A stretch of 50,408 bases of DNA, taken from the NCBI GenBank assembly GCA_027489065.1, contig JAIYAM010000006.1, forward strand, positions 1 through 50,408. The letters run 5' to 3'. Positions 8,868 to 17,350 of the stretch are shown here, piece by piece; position 1 is the first letter of the stretch, and each line of letters opens with the position of its first letter. The DNA is from Erythrobacteraceae bacterium. GTDB taxonomy: Bacteria; Pseudomonadota; Alphaproteobacteria; Sphingomonadales; Sphingomonadaceae. The position numbers and the translations under genes are program-made. The notes beneath the pieces were generated by a model. That model did not search any database. It had not been told where the DNA came from and worked only from the letters and a program-made list of their open reading frames with translations.

Positions 8868-9641
8868 CTATCCGCCGAAGCCCGGCGGGAGGAACGGCGC
8901 CATCGGCCGCGCAGCGCCCGGCGTGCCGGCGATCAGCCACTCGGTGAAGGCATAGCCGAAGGGCGAATAGGCGATCAGCATCGAGACCGCGAAGACGCCG
9001 ACATTGATCCCCATGCCCCACCAATAGGCGGGGTGCACCCGGCCATGCGTGCGCCAGTCGGCCCACATCCCGATCAGCGGGAAGATCCACGTCACCGCGA
9101 TGGAGACCGGCCAGGCATAGGGGATCATCAGCGGCGCAGGCAGGATCCGTCCGAGGCCCGGCCCGGTGAGGATGCTCATCGCCACCAGCATCAGCCGCCG
9201 GTGCCAGCCCTGATGCCGCCGCACCCGCAAGGCCCACAAGGCCAGCCCGCCGAAGCAGTAGAGCCCCATCGCGTTGCTGATCACGAATTCGTTGACCGCA
9301 AAGAAGAACGGCCCGCCGCGCGCCTGCGCGGAATGGACCATCACGGCCGTGCCGGCGACCATCATCACCGGGATGAAGGCGTAGGCGACCAGCCCCAGCC
9401 GGCGGTGCAGCGCGACGTTGCCGGTCGCGATGCTGACGGCCTGCGCGACGTAGAGCCCGATCCACGCCATGAAGGTGATGCCGTGGGCATGCACGGTCAC
9501 CGGCTCGGCGAAACTCGAGCGCCCCAAGGCGAGGTTGAGGACGAAGCCCGATACGGTCGCGGCGCACATCACCAGCGCCATGATCAGGAAAAAGCGCGTG
9601 TCGCCGACAGGCGCGCTGCGCGGTGCTGCTGCGGTAGCCAT
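8868..9641 (-). CDS. Seven- or eight-helix membrane protein with conserved histidines, function unknown
   Basis: A 257-aa integral membrane protein with about seven hydrophobic helices. Several histidines sit at helix ends (VHAHGITFMAW, LHRRLGL, WHRRLML, HPAYWWGMG), a pattern that suggests haem or metal binding in the membrane and recalls the DUF2306 / cytochrome b561-like families. This is inference; no CXXCH or other covalent haem site is seen. The start at ATG 9641 follows GGGGGA at a normal distance; the frame runs further upstream to 9740, but that part is basic and cysteine-containing and is unlikely to be translated. A related membrane protein is encoded at 32044-32835. Confidence 0.75.
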   Translation of the reverse strand: MATAAAPRSAPVGDTRFFLIMALVMCAATVSGFVLNLALGRSSFAEPVTVHAHGITFMAWIGLYVAQAVSIATGNVALHRRLGLVAYAFIPVMMVAGTAVMVHSAQARGGPFFFAVNEFVISNAMGLYCFGGLALWALRVRRHQGWHRRLMLVAMSILTGPGLGRILPAPLMIPYAWPVSIAVTWIFPLIGMWADWRTHGRVHPAYWWGMGINVGVFAVSMLIAYSPFGYAFTEWLIAGTPGAARPMAPFLPPGFGG

Positions 9642-9711
9642 ACTCGATCCCCCAAGCCCGACCCGGCCGGAGTGAATCACGGATCGCGCGCCGTGGCAAG
9701 CCGCGATGGTG

Positions 9712-10599
9712 TCAGACCACCCGCCACACCTCTGCGTCACGCGCCGCCATCCCGCGCTTCTCCAGATCGAGCAGGTGCGCGGTCACGCTCATCTCGGCCG
9801 CGCCGATCAGGCGCGGGTCGAGGCCCTTGTACATCTCGGGGATGAAGGCGCCGACGGGCCGCGCCGCCTCGCCCAGCAGGCGCAGGATCTGGTTTTCGCG
9901 CTGACGCCGATGCCCGATCATGCCGCGTACCAGCTGGCGGGGCTTCTCGATCGCGGCACCATGCGCCGAGTGATAGCGCACGTCATCACGCGCCATCAGC
10001 TTGTCGAGGCTCGCCATGTAATCGCCCATGTCGCCGTCGGGCGGGATGACGACGCTGGTCGACCAGCCCATCACGTGATCGCCGGTGAACAGCGCGCCCG
10101 ATTCCTCCAGCGCGTAGCACAGGTGGTTCGAGGTGTGCCCCGGCGTGGCGACCGCGGTGAGCGTCCAGCCGGTGCCGCGCATTCCCTCGCCATCGGTCAG
10201 GACGCGGTCGGGCGCATAGGTGGGATCGAAAGCCTCGTCCGAGCGCGGGCCATCGACCGCCAGCACCAAGGGCGCGCAGCCGACGATCGGCGCTCCCGTG
10301 CGCTCGGCAAGCGGGGCTGCGGCGGGCGAGTGGTCGCGGTGGGTATGGGTGCACATGATCGCCACCACCTTGCGCCCCGCGACGGCGGCGATGATCGCTT
10401 CGATGTGGTCCGGCTCGTTGGGGCCGGGATCGATCACCGCGCAGTCCGGGCCCTTGGCATCGCCGACCACATAGGTCTGCGTGCCGGTGAAGGTGTAGGG
10501 CGAGGGGTTGGGCGCCAGCACGCGGCGCACCAGCGGCTCGACATCTTCGGCCATGCCGGTGGGCCAGGGCTGGGGAGGGATCGTGACCATGGGTCCCAT
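9712..10599 (-). CDS. MBL-fold metallo-hydrolase, LACTB2-like with C-terminal winged helix
   Basis: A 295-aa metallo-beta-lactamase-fold hydrolase. Zinc ligands seen are His85, His87, Asp89 and His90 in THTHRDH, then His in TPGHTSNH, Asp in FTGDHVMGW and His in HSAHG. The last ~70 residues (RQRENQILRLLGEAARPVGAF to the end) match the winged-helix tail of the LACTB2/hydroxyacylglutathione hydrolase-like subgroup, whose members act on RNA or thioesters. The substrate is not deducible. The start is ambiguous: ATG 10599 or ATG 10590 three codons later, neither with a strong Shine-Dalgarno. The frame continues upstream into a repetitive palindromic region that is not coding. Confidence 0.88.
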   Translation of the reverse strand: MGPMVTIPPQPWPTGMAEDVEPLVRRVLAPNPSPYTFTGTQTYVVGDAKGPDCAVIDPGPNEPDHIEAIIAAVAGRKVVAIMCTHTHRDHSPAAAPLAERTGAPIVGCAPLVLAVDGPRSDEAFDPTYAPDRVLTDGEGMRGTGWTLTAVATPGHTSNHLCYALEESGALFTGDHVMGWSTSVVIPPDGDMGDYMASLDKLMARDDVRYHSAHGAAIEKPRQLVRGMIGHRRQRENQILRLLGEAARPVGAFIPEMYKGLDPRLIGAAEMSVTAHLLDLEKRGMAARDAEVWRVV

Positions 10600-10642
10600 T
10601 TGGGCTGCGGCGCGCTTTGCCGCAAGTGAAGATGGCTCCTCG

Positions 10643-10740
10643 CCGCCTCCCCGGCCCTGAGCCGGGGCCCCGCTTCCTTGTTTGCGACAGGGTGCCATGC
10701 CCGAACAAAGCGGGGCCCCGGGTCAAGCCCGGGGAGACGT
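10643..10740. repeat. Imperfect long inverted repeat in the MBL-glpK intergenic region
   Basis: Two GC-rich arms face each other between the divergent MBL hydrolase and glpK genes. The perfect core is CCGGGGCCCCGCTT at 10662-10675, with its reverse complement at 10708-10721. Outer, less perfect pairing runs from about 10643 to 10687 and 10700 to 10740 (CTCCCCGG... against ...CCGGGGAG). Read in one frame it gives a peptide of the SPGLTRGPALF type, known to me as a recurrent artefact translation of dispersed intergenic palindromes in sphingomonads. It is likely one copy of such a dispersed repeat and may form a hairpin in RNA. I can see only this copy in the window. Confidence 0.75.
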
Positions 10741-10813
10741 TGAACCATGGCGTTGTGCCATCTCGACTTTGCGCAATCCCAGCGGCTAGGGAGGCGAAAA
10801 ACGGGAGAGCTGC

Positions 10814-12286
10814 ATGTCCGACTACATTCTGGTGCTCGACGAAGGCACCACCTCCACCCGCGCGATGCTGTTTGCGAGCGACGGCGTGCTGGTCGGACAG
10901 GCGCAGGAGCCGCTCACCCAGCATTACCCGCAGAGCGGCTGGGTGGAGCATGATCCGCGCGAGATCTGGGACAAGACGCTGGCCTGCGCGAAGGCCGTCA
11001 TGCCCAAGGCGGGCGGGGCGGCGAGCATCGCGGCGATCGGCATCACCAACCAGCGCGAGACCGTGGTGGCGTGGGACCGCGCAACGGGCGAGCCGCTCAC
11101 CAACGCGATCGTCTGGCAGGACCGCCGCACCGAGCCCTTCTGCATCGCCCTGCGCGAAGCGGGCCACGAGGCAGGCGTGCAGGAGCGCACCGGGCTGCTG
11201 CTCGACCCCTATTTCTCGGGCACCAAGATGCGCTGGATGCTCGACAATGTTCCGCAAGTGAAGGCGGCGGCGGAGAGCGGCACGCTGGCCTTCGGCACGG
11301 TCGAAAGCTGGCTGGTCTTCAAGCTCACCGGCGGCGCGGCGCATATCACCGATGCCTCCAACGCCAGCCGCACGCTGCTGATGGGGCTGGAGGACGACCA
11401 GTTCAACGAGGAGCTGTGCGAGCTGCTCGGCGTACCGCTCGCCGCTCTGCCGGGCGTGGTCGACACCTCGGGTCCGCTCGCCGCGACCGATCCTGCGCTG
11501 TTCGGGCGGAGCATTCCGATCACCGGCCTTGCGGGCGACCAGCAGGCGGCGACCATCGGTCAGGCCTGCCTCGCACCCGGCCAGACCAAGGCGACCTTCG
11601 GCACCGGCGCCTTCGTGCTGACCTGTCAGGGAAACCGCATCCCGCGCTCGACCAACCGCTTGCTCGGCACGGTGCTGACGCAGCTGGACGGCCAGCGCAC
11701 CTATGCCATCGAAGGATCGGTGTTCGTCGCGGGGAGCCTCGTGCAGTGGCTCAGGGATTCGCTCGGGATCGTGCAGGTCGCCGAGGAGACCGAAGCACTG
11801 GCGCGCTCGATCCCCGATAGCGGCGGGGTGGTGATCGTGCCCGCGCTCGCCGGGCTTGGCGCACCGCACTGGCGGGCCGAGGCAAGGGGGGTGATCGCTG
11901 GCCTGAGCTTCGCAAGCGGCAAGGCGCAGCTGGCGCGGGCCGCGCTGGAGGCGATGGCGCACCAGACCCACGACCTGTGCGCCGCCTTCACGGCCGACGG
12001 CGCGCCGTGGCACACCCTGCGGATCGACGGCGGGATGTCGGCGAACGATTGGATGGCGCAGGACCTCGCCGATATGCTCGGCGTCACGGTGGAGCGGCCC
12101 GGCTTCGTCGAGACGACGGCGCTCGGCGCGGCGATGCTGGCGGCGACCGGGGCGGGGCTCTATCCCGATCTCGGGAGCGCGGCGCAGGCGATGCGCGGCC
12201 AGCTCAGCCGCTTCGAGCCGCAGATGGAAGATGGCGTGCGGGACGCAAGGCTGGCGGCGTGGCGCAAGGCGCTGGCGGCGGCCTGA
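10814..12286 (+). CDS. glpK: Glycerol kinase
   Basis: A 490-aa FGGY-family kinase that phosphorylates glycerol to sn-glycerol 3-phosphate with ATP. Seen are the N-terminal phosphate loop LDEGTTSTRAMLF, the glycerol-site segments NQRETVVAWD and WQDRRTEPFC, the ATP-site region FGTGAFVLTCQGN, and the FGGY signature LRIDGGMSANDWMAQ. Length is normal. GGAGA (10804-10808) sits 5 bases before ATG 10814. No glpF, glpD or glpR lies next to it, so regulation and uptake must be encoded elsewhere. Upstream is the inverted repeat; downstream is the first parS element. Confidence 0.95.
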   Translation: MSDYILVLDEGTTSTRAMLFASDGVLVGQAQEPLTQHYPQSGWVEHDPREIWDKTLACAKAVMPKAGGAASIAAIGITNQRETVVAWDRATGEPLTNAIVWQDRRTEPFCIALREAGHEAGVQERTGLLLDPYFSGTKMRWMLDNVPQVKAAAESGTLAFGTVESWLVFKLTGGAAHITDASNASRTLLMGLEDDQFNEELCELLGVPLAALPGVVDTSGPLAATDPALFGRSIPITGLAGDQQAATIGQACLAPGQTKATFGTGAFVLTCQGNRIPRSTNRLLGTVLTQLDGQRTYAIEGSVFVAGSLVQWLRDSLGIVQVAEETEALARSIPDSGGVVIVPALAGLGAPHWRAEARGVIAGLSFASGKAQLARAALEAMAHQTHDLCAAFTADGAPWHTLRIDGGMSANDWMAQDLADMLGVTVERPGFVETTALGAAMLAATGAGLYPDLGSAAQAMRGQLSRFEPQMEDGVRDARLAAWRKALAAA

Positions 12287-12342
12287 GGTTGCCGCCGGCA
12301 GGGGTGCGAAAGGTGGATGAAAGTGGCGGCCAGCACGATGCC

Positions 12343-12396
12343 AGACCGCCGCTAGACCCCCCCAGACCCCCTCTAGACCCTCTTCAGACCGCGCTT
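12343..12396. repeat. Phased 11-bp repeat array A (GACC core), next to parS
   Basis: Five degenerate units of about 11 bp on the plus strand, each starting AGACC: GACC cores start at 12344, 12355, 12365, 12376 and 12387 (steps 11, 10, 11, 11). The opposite strand is G-rich, with runs of G separated by TCTRR. The last GACC core lies 17 bp before the first base of the parS palindrome. Together with that palindrome it fills most of the 150-bp gap between glpK and rcdA, in which I see no gene. The same arrangement recurs at 35675-35784 and, in inverted and decayed form, at 47608-47703. Confidence 0.85.
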
Positions 12397-12403
12397 TTGG
12401 GCA

Positions 12404-12419
12404 TGTTTCACGTGAAACA
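12404..12419. promoter_or_regulatory. parS centromere site (ParB-binding palindrome), copy 1
   Basis: TGTTTCACGTGAAACA is a perfect 16-bp palindrome. It matches the widely conserved chromosomal parS consensus (TGTTNCACGTGAAACA) bound by ParB. It sits in the short glpK-rcdA gap, directly after repeat array A. ParB loaded here spreads along DNA and acts with ParA and SMC in origin segregation. Confidence 0.9.
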
Positions 12420-12436
12420 CCCGGCGGGGCGCTTGG

Positions 12437-12916
12437 TTAACCGGCCCGGCCGAAAGCATGCCCGATCCGGTCCTGAAAGGCGCGGACCGGAGAGTTCGCT
12501 TCCAGCTGCTGGCGCCGCGCCTCGTCGAGGCGGGCGATGCGGCGGTGGAGCCGCTCGGTATCGGCGATCAGCTCGCGGGTTTCGGGTTCGAGGAGCGCAA
12601 GCTGGCTTTCGTCCGCCGCGCGATCGGGCGGCAGGGCGCCATGCATGCGCACTTGGTTCTCGCTCAACTCTCCAGCAAAAAGAGCGCGTTGGTTGAGCAG
12701 CCAGGCGAGCACGTGCATCATCCGGGTGGTGGTCTTGAGCCCCTCGGTCGAGAGCGCGAGGCGCACATAGGCGTCCTCCCCCGTCAACGGCTCGCGCACG
12801 CCGGCAGCGAACACCGCGCGCACCTCGTCGGCCAGCACGAGAGCTTCGGTGTAGAGCGCCTCGACGATGGGGCGCGAAAGGTTCGGCGGGCGCGAAGGGT
12901 TGGGAGTGCGATCCAT
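12437..12916 (-). CDS. rcdA: DUF1465 family protein, RcdA-like adaptor of CtrA proteolysis
   Basis: A 159-aa helical protein of the DUF1465 family. The Caulobacter member RcdA is an adaptor that, with CpdR and PopA, delivers the cell-cycle regulator CtrA to ClpXP. Conserved features seen are the N-terminal helix RPIVEALYTEALVLADEVR, the central MMHVLAWLLNQRALFAGELS, and a terminal coiled helix (ETRELIADTERLHRRIARLDEARR). Outside Caulobacter the role is inferred. A half-site resembling the CtrA box (GTAACCAT, complement of 12961-12968 region) lies about 45 bp upstream of the start, which is suggestive only. The gene starts at ATG 12916; the longer frame to 12926 is shadow. Confidence 0.75.
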   Translation of the reverse strand: MDRTPNPSRPPNLSRPIVEALYTEALVLADEVRAVFAAGVREPLTGEDAYVRLALSTEGLKTTTRMMHVLAWLLNQRALFAGELSENQVRMHGALPPDRAADESQLALLEPETRELIADTERLHRRIARLDEARRQQLEANSPVRAFQDRIGHAFGRAG

Positions 12917-13077
12917 GGTGGCGCAAGACTACGCTGCGGCGGGCGCACTCGCCATATGACTATGGTTACTTTCCCAGCAATTTTCGCATCCGTCCCTTCC
13001 GGGAACAGAATTGATGGCGTGTTAGGGATGTTTGTTGGTCCGGGGTGCCCGTCCCCGCATTGAAAGGAGCGCAGATC

Positions 13078-13287
13078 CTACGCGATGATGTCGGGGAGCA
13101 GCGTGTCCTCGATGATCGCGATCTGGTCCTTGAGGCGCAGCTTGCGCTTCTTGAGGCGCGCGATCTGGAGCATGTCGGCCGAAGCGCTGCCGCGCGCCGC
13201 CTCGGTCAGGGCGGCGATCGCGGCGTCGAGGTCGCGGTGCTCGGTCCTGAGCAATTCGAGCGTTTTGCGCAGCTCCTGCTCGGTCAT
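13078..13287 (-). CDS. YdcH-like DUF465 protein, paralogue 1
   Basis: A 69-aa coiled-coil protein: MTEQELRKTLELLRTEHRDL at the start, then IARLKKRKLRLKDQIAIIED near the end, the KKxKLxLKDxI signature of the YdcH/DUF465 family. The function of the family is unknown; members are small cytoplasmic helical hairpins. I start at ATG 13287 because AGGGG is 5 bases upstream; ATG 13308 would add seven residues without a ribosome site. It follows rcdA's promoter region on the same strand and is divergent from a second DUF465 gene 316 bp away. Confidence 0.82.
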   Translation of the reverse strand: MTEQELRKTLELLRTEHRDLDAAIAALTEAARGSASADMLQIARLKKRKLRLKDQIAIIEDTLLPDIIA

Positions 13288-13603
13288 CGTAGCCCCTGAT
13301 CCCTTCATTGCGCACGTGGCCCGGCATCCGGGCCGCCTCGGTCATCTCTGGCCCGCCAAATGCACGCACCCGCTAGCCGTTCCCGCATCAATTTGTAAGA
13401 TGGCTTCGCGCAGTTTTCGCAGGCGCCGACGACGGGCCTCGCCTGTGCGATTCCTCGCGCCCCAGCAACGATGCGCCGGTTAAGGATGCATTCGCACTTT
13501 GCAAGGCACTCTGCCTGTGGTTTCAGTGGAACCAGCGGCTCGGCCGCATGTCGTTGCCGAGTCGCCTTGTTCGGGGGCATTCCCCCGCAGGCTAGGAGAA
13601 CGC
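13288..13603. other. Intergenic region between divergent DUF465 genes, with two short leader hairpins
   Basis: No gene is supported in these 316 bp. Two compact perfect hairpins are visible: GGCCCGG-CAT-CCGGGCC at 13318-13334, about 20 bases upstream of the ribosome site of the minus-strand DUF465 gene, and CGGGGG-CATT-CCCCCG at 13572-13587, 6 bases upstream of the AGGAGA of the plus-strand DUF465 gene. They could shape the 5' leaders of the two small genes. No clear sigma-70 promoter is recognised. Confidence 0.55.
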
Positions 13604-13771
13604 ATGATGGCATCGACCGCAGTGTCCCACCTCAACGCCCTTCAGACCAAGCACGCCGGCCTCGAGGCCCGCCTGCGCGAAGAGCAGGCCCGGCCCATCC
13701 CCGACACCGCGACGATCCAGGCTCTCAAGAAGCAGAAGCTCCGCCTCAAGGAAGAGATCGCCGGCTTCTGA
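13604..13771 (+). CDS. YdcH-like DUF465 protein, paralogue 2
   Basis: A 55-aa coiled-coil protein ending in IQALKKQKLRLKEEIAGF, the same DUF465 signature as the divergent paralogue. A strong AGGAGA (13594-13599) precedes two adjacent ATGs, 13604 and 13607; spacing slightly favours the second. The function is unknown. The pair of divergent DUF465 genes beside rcdA may be a conserved arrangement, but I cannot check that here. ptsP follows 76 bp later on the same strand. Confidence 0.8.
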   Translation: MMASTAVSHLNALQTKHAGLEARLREEQARPIPDTATIQALKKQKLRLKEEIAGF

Positions 13772-13847
13772 GTCTGGCGCCGAGGGGCGGCGGAAAAGGC
13801 GAACGCCTTTTGCATTTGCCGCGCGGAATGAATAGACCTGCGTGGTG

Positions 13848-16118
13848 ATGTCCGCCGCCGCCTCAGCTCGCCAGATCCTCACCCGCCTCACCGAGGTCAT
13901 GGCCTCGCGCATGCATGCGCAGGGCAAGCTCGATCAGGTCGTCGAGATCATCGGCGAATGCCTGTCGAGCGAGGTCTGTTCGATCTATCTCCTGCGCGAC
14001 GGGATGCTCGAACTGTTCGCCACCCGCGGCCTCAACCAGAGCGCGGTGCACGTCACCCGCATGGCGATCGGCGAGGGGCTGACCGGGGCGATCGCCAAGA
14101 AGGTCGAGACGCTCAACCTCGCCGAGGCCAAGGCGCATCCCGATTTCCAGTACCGCCCCGAGACGGGCGAGGAGAAGTTCCACTCCTTCGCAGGCGTGCC
14201 GATCGTCTACCGCGAGCGTGCCGTCGGCGTGCTGTGCGTCCAGCATGTCGAGCCGCGCCGCTACGAGGAAGTGGAGATCGAGGCGCTCCAGACCACCGCG
14301 ATGGTGCTTTCCGAACTGATCGCCAATGCCGAGCTGGTCGACGAGGAGGATGCGCTCGGCCTGACCGCCGAGATGACCGGACCGCAGACCCTGTCCGGCC
14401 TGACGCTGGTCAAGGGGCTGGGCGCTGGCCACGCCGTCTACCACCAGCCGCGCGTCGAGATCACGCAGGTCATGGCGCAGGACATCGAGGCCGAGCGCGA
14501 ACGCGTCTACCGCGCCTTCGACAAGATGCGCGAGCAGATCGACACCCTCGCCAGCCAGGCCGAGTTCGGCGTCGGGGGCGAGCACGAGGAGGTGCTCGAG
14601 ACCTACAAGATGTTCGCCTATGACGAGGGCTGGTCGCGGCGCATCAACGAATCCATCGACTCCGGCCTCACCGCCGAAGCCGCGATCGAGCGCGTGCAGC
14701 AGCACACCCGGATGCGGATGCGCGAGATCGACGATCCGCTGCTCGCCGACCGGATGCACGATCTGGAAGACCTCGCGAACCGGCTGCTCAGGATCGTTGC
14801 CGGGCAGGTCGGCACCGCCGCCTCGCAGGGCCTGCGCCGTGACACCATCCTGATCGCGCGCAACCTCGGCCCGGCCGAATTGCTCGAATATGACAAGCGG
14901 CGGTTGAAGGGCGTGATCCTCGAGGAAGGCTCGCTCACGGCACACGTGGTGATCGTCGCACGCGCCATGAACGTGCCGGTGATCGGCCGCACCAAGGGCG
15001 TGCGCACCACCATCCGCGAAGGCGACGAGATCCTGCTCGATGCGTCCGCGGGCAACGCCATCGTGCGCCCGCTGCCGCAGGTCGCCGACGCCTTCCAGAC
15101 GCGCTTCGCCAAATCGCGCGAGAAGCAGGCCGCCTATGCCTCATTGAAGGACATCGAGCCTTTCACCCGCTGCGGCACGCGCATCCAGGTGATGATGAAC
15201 GCAGGGCTGCGCGACGACATGAGCGCGCTTGCCATGACCGGGGCGGACGGCGTCGGGCTGTTCCGCACCGAGTTCCAGTTCCTCGTCTCTGCGACCCTGC
15301 CCCAGCGCGAGCGCCAGACGAAGCTGTACCGCGACGTGCTCGATGCGGCGGGCGAAAAGCCGGTGATCTTCCGCACCGTCGATATCGGCGGCGACAAGTC
15401 GGTGCCCTACCTCGCCAGCGAGATCGCCGCGCAGGACGAGAACCCGGCGATGGGCTGGCGCGCGCTGCGCCTCGCGCTCGAACGCGAAGGCCTGATGAAG
15501 ATCCAGGCGCGGTCCCTGCTCGAAGCGGCGGCGGGGCGATCGCTTTATGTCATGTTCCCGATGGTGTCCGAGCCATGGGAGTTCGATGCCGCCAAGACCG
15601 TCTTCGACGAACAGCTCGCCTTCCTGCGGACGCAGAAGAAGCTGCTGCCCGAGAAGGTGCATTTCGGCGCGATGCTCGAAGTGCCGGCGCTCGCCGAGGT
15701 GCTCGACATGCTGCTGCCGCGCCTCTCTTTCCTCTCGATCGGGACCAACGATCTCACCCAGTTCCTGTTCGCTGCCGACCGCGCCAACCCGAAGCTCGCC
15801 GAACGCTACGACTGGCTTTCGCCGTCGATCCTGCGCTTCCTGCGCCGTGTGATGCAGAACAGCGTCGGCAGCGGCGTCGACATCGGGGTGTGCGGCGAAA
15901 TGGGCGGGCGCAGGCTCGAGGCGCTGGCCTTGCTCGGGATCGGCTACCGCCGCCTCTCGATCACGCCGGCGGCCGTTGGCCCGATCAAGGAACTGGTGCG
16001 CAAGGTAGACCTTGCGGAGCTCACCACGGCGATGAACGGCTGGCTCACCAGCCCGCAGCGATCATTGCGCGAAGAACTTTCGGCATGGGCTGCGGCGCGC
16101 GAAATCGAACATGATTAA
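13848..16118 (+). CDS. ptsP: Phosphoenolpyruvate-protein phosphotransferase, nitrogen PTS enzyme I (EI-Ntr)
   Basis: A 756-aa protein with an N-terminal GAF domain (about 20-150), the PEP-utiliser N-terminal helical domain, the phospho-histidine swivel (His366 in SLTAHVVIVARAMNVP) and the C-terminal PEP-binding TIM barrel (IGTNDLTQFLFAADR and the catalytic Cys in VCGEMGG). It autophosphorylates from PEP and passes phosphate to NPr and EIIA-Ntr, a regulatory chain that signals nitrogen status (glutamine binding to GAF in studied species). The start is uncertain: ATG 13848 is preceded in frame by GTG 13842 and GTG 13845. No NPr or EIIA gene is nearby. Confidence 0.95.
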   Translation: MSAAASARQILTRLTEVMASRMHAQGKLDQVVEIIGECLSSEVCSIYLLRDGMLELFATRGLNQSAVHVTRMAIGEGLTGAIAKKVETLNLAEAKAHPDFQYRPETGEEKFHSFAGVPIVYRERAVGVLCVQHVEPRRYEEVEIEALQTTAMVLSELIANAELVDEEDALGLTAEMTGPQTLSGLTLVKGLGAGHAVYHQPRVEITQVMAQDIEAERERVYRAFDKMREQIDTLASQAEFGVGGEHEEVLETYKMFAYDEGWSRRINESIDSGLTAEAAIERVQQHTRMRMREIDDPLLADRMHDLEDLANRLLRIVAGQVGTAASQGLRRDTILIARNLGPAELLEYDKRRLKGVILEEGSLTAHVVIVARAMNVPVIGRTKGVRTTIREGDEILLDASAGNAIVRPLPQVADAFQTRFAKSREKQAAYASLKDIEPFTRCGTRIQVMMNAGLRDDMSALAMTGADGVGLFRTEFQFLVSATLPQRERQTKLYRDVLDAAGEKPVIFRTVDIGGDKSVPYLASEIAAQDENPAMGWRALRLALEREGLMKIQARSLLEAAAGRSLYVMFPMVSEPWEFDAAKTVFDEQLAFLRTQKKLLPEKVHFGAMLEVPALAEVLDMLLPRLSFLSIGTNDLTQFLFAADRANPKLAERYDWLSPSILRFLRRVMQNSVGSGVDIGVCGEMGGRRLEALALLGIGYRRLSITPAAVGPIKELVRKVDLAELTTAMNGWLTSPQRSLREELSAWAAAREIEHD

Positions 16119-16272
16119 GTTTGTCTTGCGGAGAGGCGTGCGCAGGACGCGCCAGTGTGATAAGGCGGCGCTTGACAGGACATGCCCCGGCGGGTGAGTC
16201 CCGGTCACGGACACACCCCACCCTTCACTCAGACAAAAGCCTCGGCAAGAAGGCGCGGAAACTCGGGTCATC

Positions 16273-17220
16273 ATGGATATCGAAACTCCCAACAGCGCAG
16301 ACACTGCGTCCAATTCGCCTGCTTCCGGGCCGGGCGACCGGTTGCGCGCAGCGCGCGAGGCGATGCGTCTCGACCTGCCGCATATCGCCGCCGAGACACG
16401 GATCCCGCTGCGCCACCTGCAGGCGATCGAGGACGGCCAGTTCGAGATGCTGCCCTCGCGCACCTATGCGATCGGCTTCTCGCGCACCTATGCCAAGGCC
16501 GTGGGGCTCGACCCGGCGGAGATTACCGATCAGGTGCGGCTGGAGCTTGCCGACGGGTCGATGCGGAGCACCGCGTCGTCTTCGGCAATGGAGCCGGGTG
16601 ATCCGGCGCGCCTGCCTTCCTCGGGTCTCGCCTGGGCAATGGCGGGCGCGGTGCTGATCCTCGCGATCGGCGCTTTCGCCTTCTACCGCAGCTATTTCGG
16701 CGCGGGCGCCGAGCCCGCCTCGCTGCTGCCCCCCGAACCCACGCCGAGCGCCGCAGCGCCCGTTGCCGCAGCGCCCCCGCCCGTCGCGAGCGGTCCGGTG
16801 GTGCTCACCGCGACCGAGGACGGCATCTGGGTGCGGCTCTACGAGGAAGGCGGCGAACGTCTGACCGAGCGCACGCTGAAGCAGGGCGAGATGCTCGAGG
16901 TTCCCCCGGCTGCCCGCGATCCGCGGATCAACACCGGCCGTCCCGACGCGCTGACCGTGAGGATCGGCGGTCAACCGGCGGCGAAGCTCACCGAACGGCC
17001 CCAGACAATCACCGGATTGCCGGTTTCGGCCGCAGCGCTGCTGGCACGCGGCACGGCGGCGGTGCCCGTGGCCGGTGCAAGCCCGAGCGGCGCGGAGACC
17101 GTGCCGGTGCGCCGACCGACGGCCCCCCGCCAGCCTGCCCCGACTTCGGCTGAAACATCAGCGCCAGCGGCTGCGCCCGCCGCCTCGGCCAACGAAGCAC
17201 CGGCTCCGGCCACGCGCTAG
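16273..17220 (+). CDS. RodZ-like protein: helix-turn-helix, one membrane helix, periplasmic DUF4115 domain
   Basis: A 315-aa bitopic protein. Residues 21-90 form a Cro/RodZ-type HTH (GDRLRAAREAMRLDLPHIAA, then PSRTYAIGFSRTYAKAVGLD). A single membrane helix lies at about 118-138. A Pro/Ala linker leads to a DUF4115 beta-domain (about 170-255, GIWVRLYEEGGERLTERTL), followed by an Ala/Pro-rich tail. In studied bacteria RodZ couples MreB filaments to the wall-elongation machinery. The order is intact, so the role in cell shape is a reasonable inference. It is the first of a run of envelope genes (cpoB next, same strand). Confidence 0.85.
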   Translation: MDIETPNSADTASNSPASGPGDRLRAAREAMRLDLPHIAAETRIPLRHLQAIEDGQFEMLPSRTYAIGFSRTYAKAVGLDPAEITDQVRLELADGSMRSTASSSAMEPGDPARLPSSGLAWAMAGAVLILAIGAFAFYRSYFGAGAEPASLLPPEPTPSAAAPVAAAPPPVASGPVVLTATEDGIWVRLYEEGGERLTERTLKQGEMLEVPPAARDPRINTGRPDALTVRIGGQPAAKLTERPQTITGLPVSAAALLARGTAAVPVAGASPSGAETVPVRRPTAPRQPAPTSAETSAPAAAPAASANEAPAPATR

Positions 17221-17350
17221 GCCCTTTTTCCCGTTGATGAACGCCTCTGCCGCTCTCGACTTGAGGCGCGGCAGGCGGCAGGGATTCGGCAGACGTTCAT
17301 GTGGTGCGCGCCAGGGATGCGTGGCCACAACCCAGGGAGCCCCACCAGCC

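Noticed and set aside
9986..12013. A 675-aa open frame opposite glpK and the MBL gene
   Set aside because: It is an antisense frame through a clear glycerol kinase and across the intergenic palindrome.
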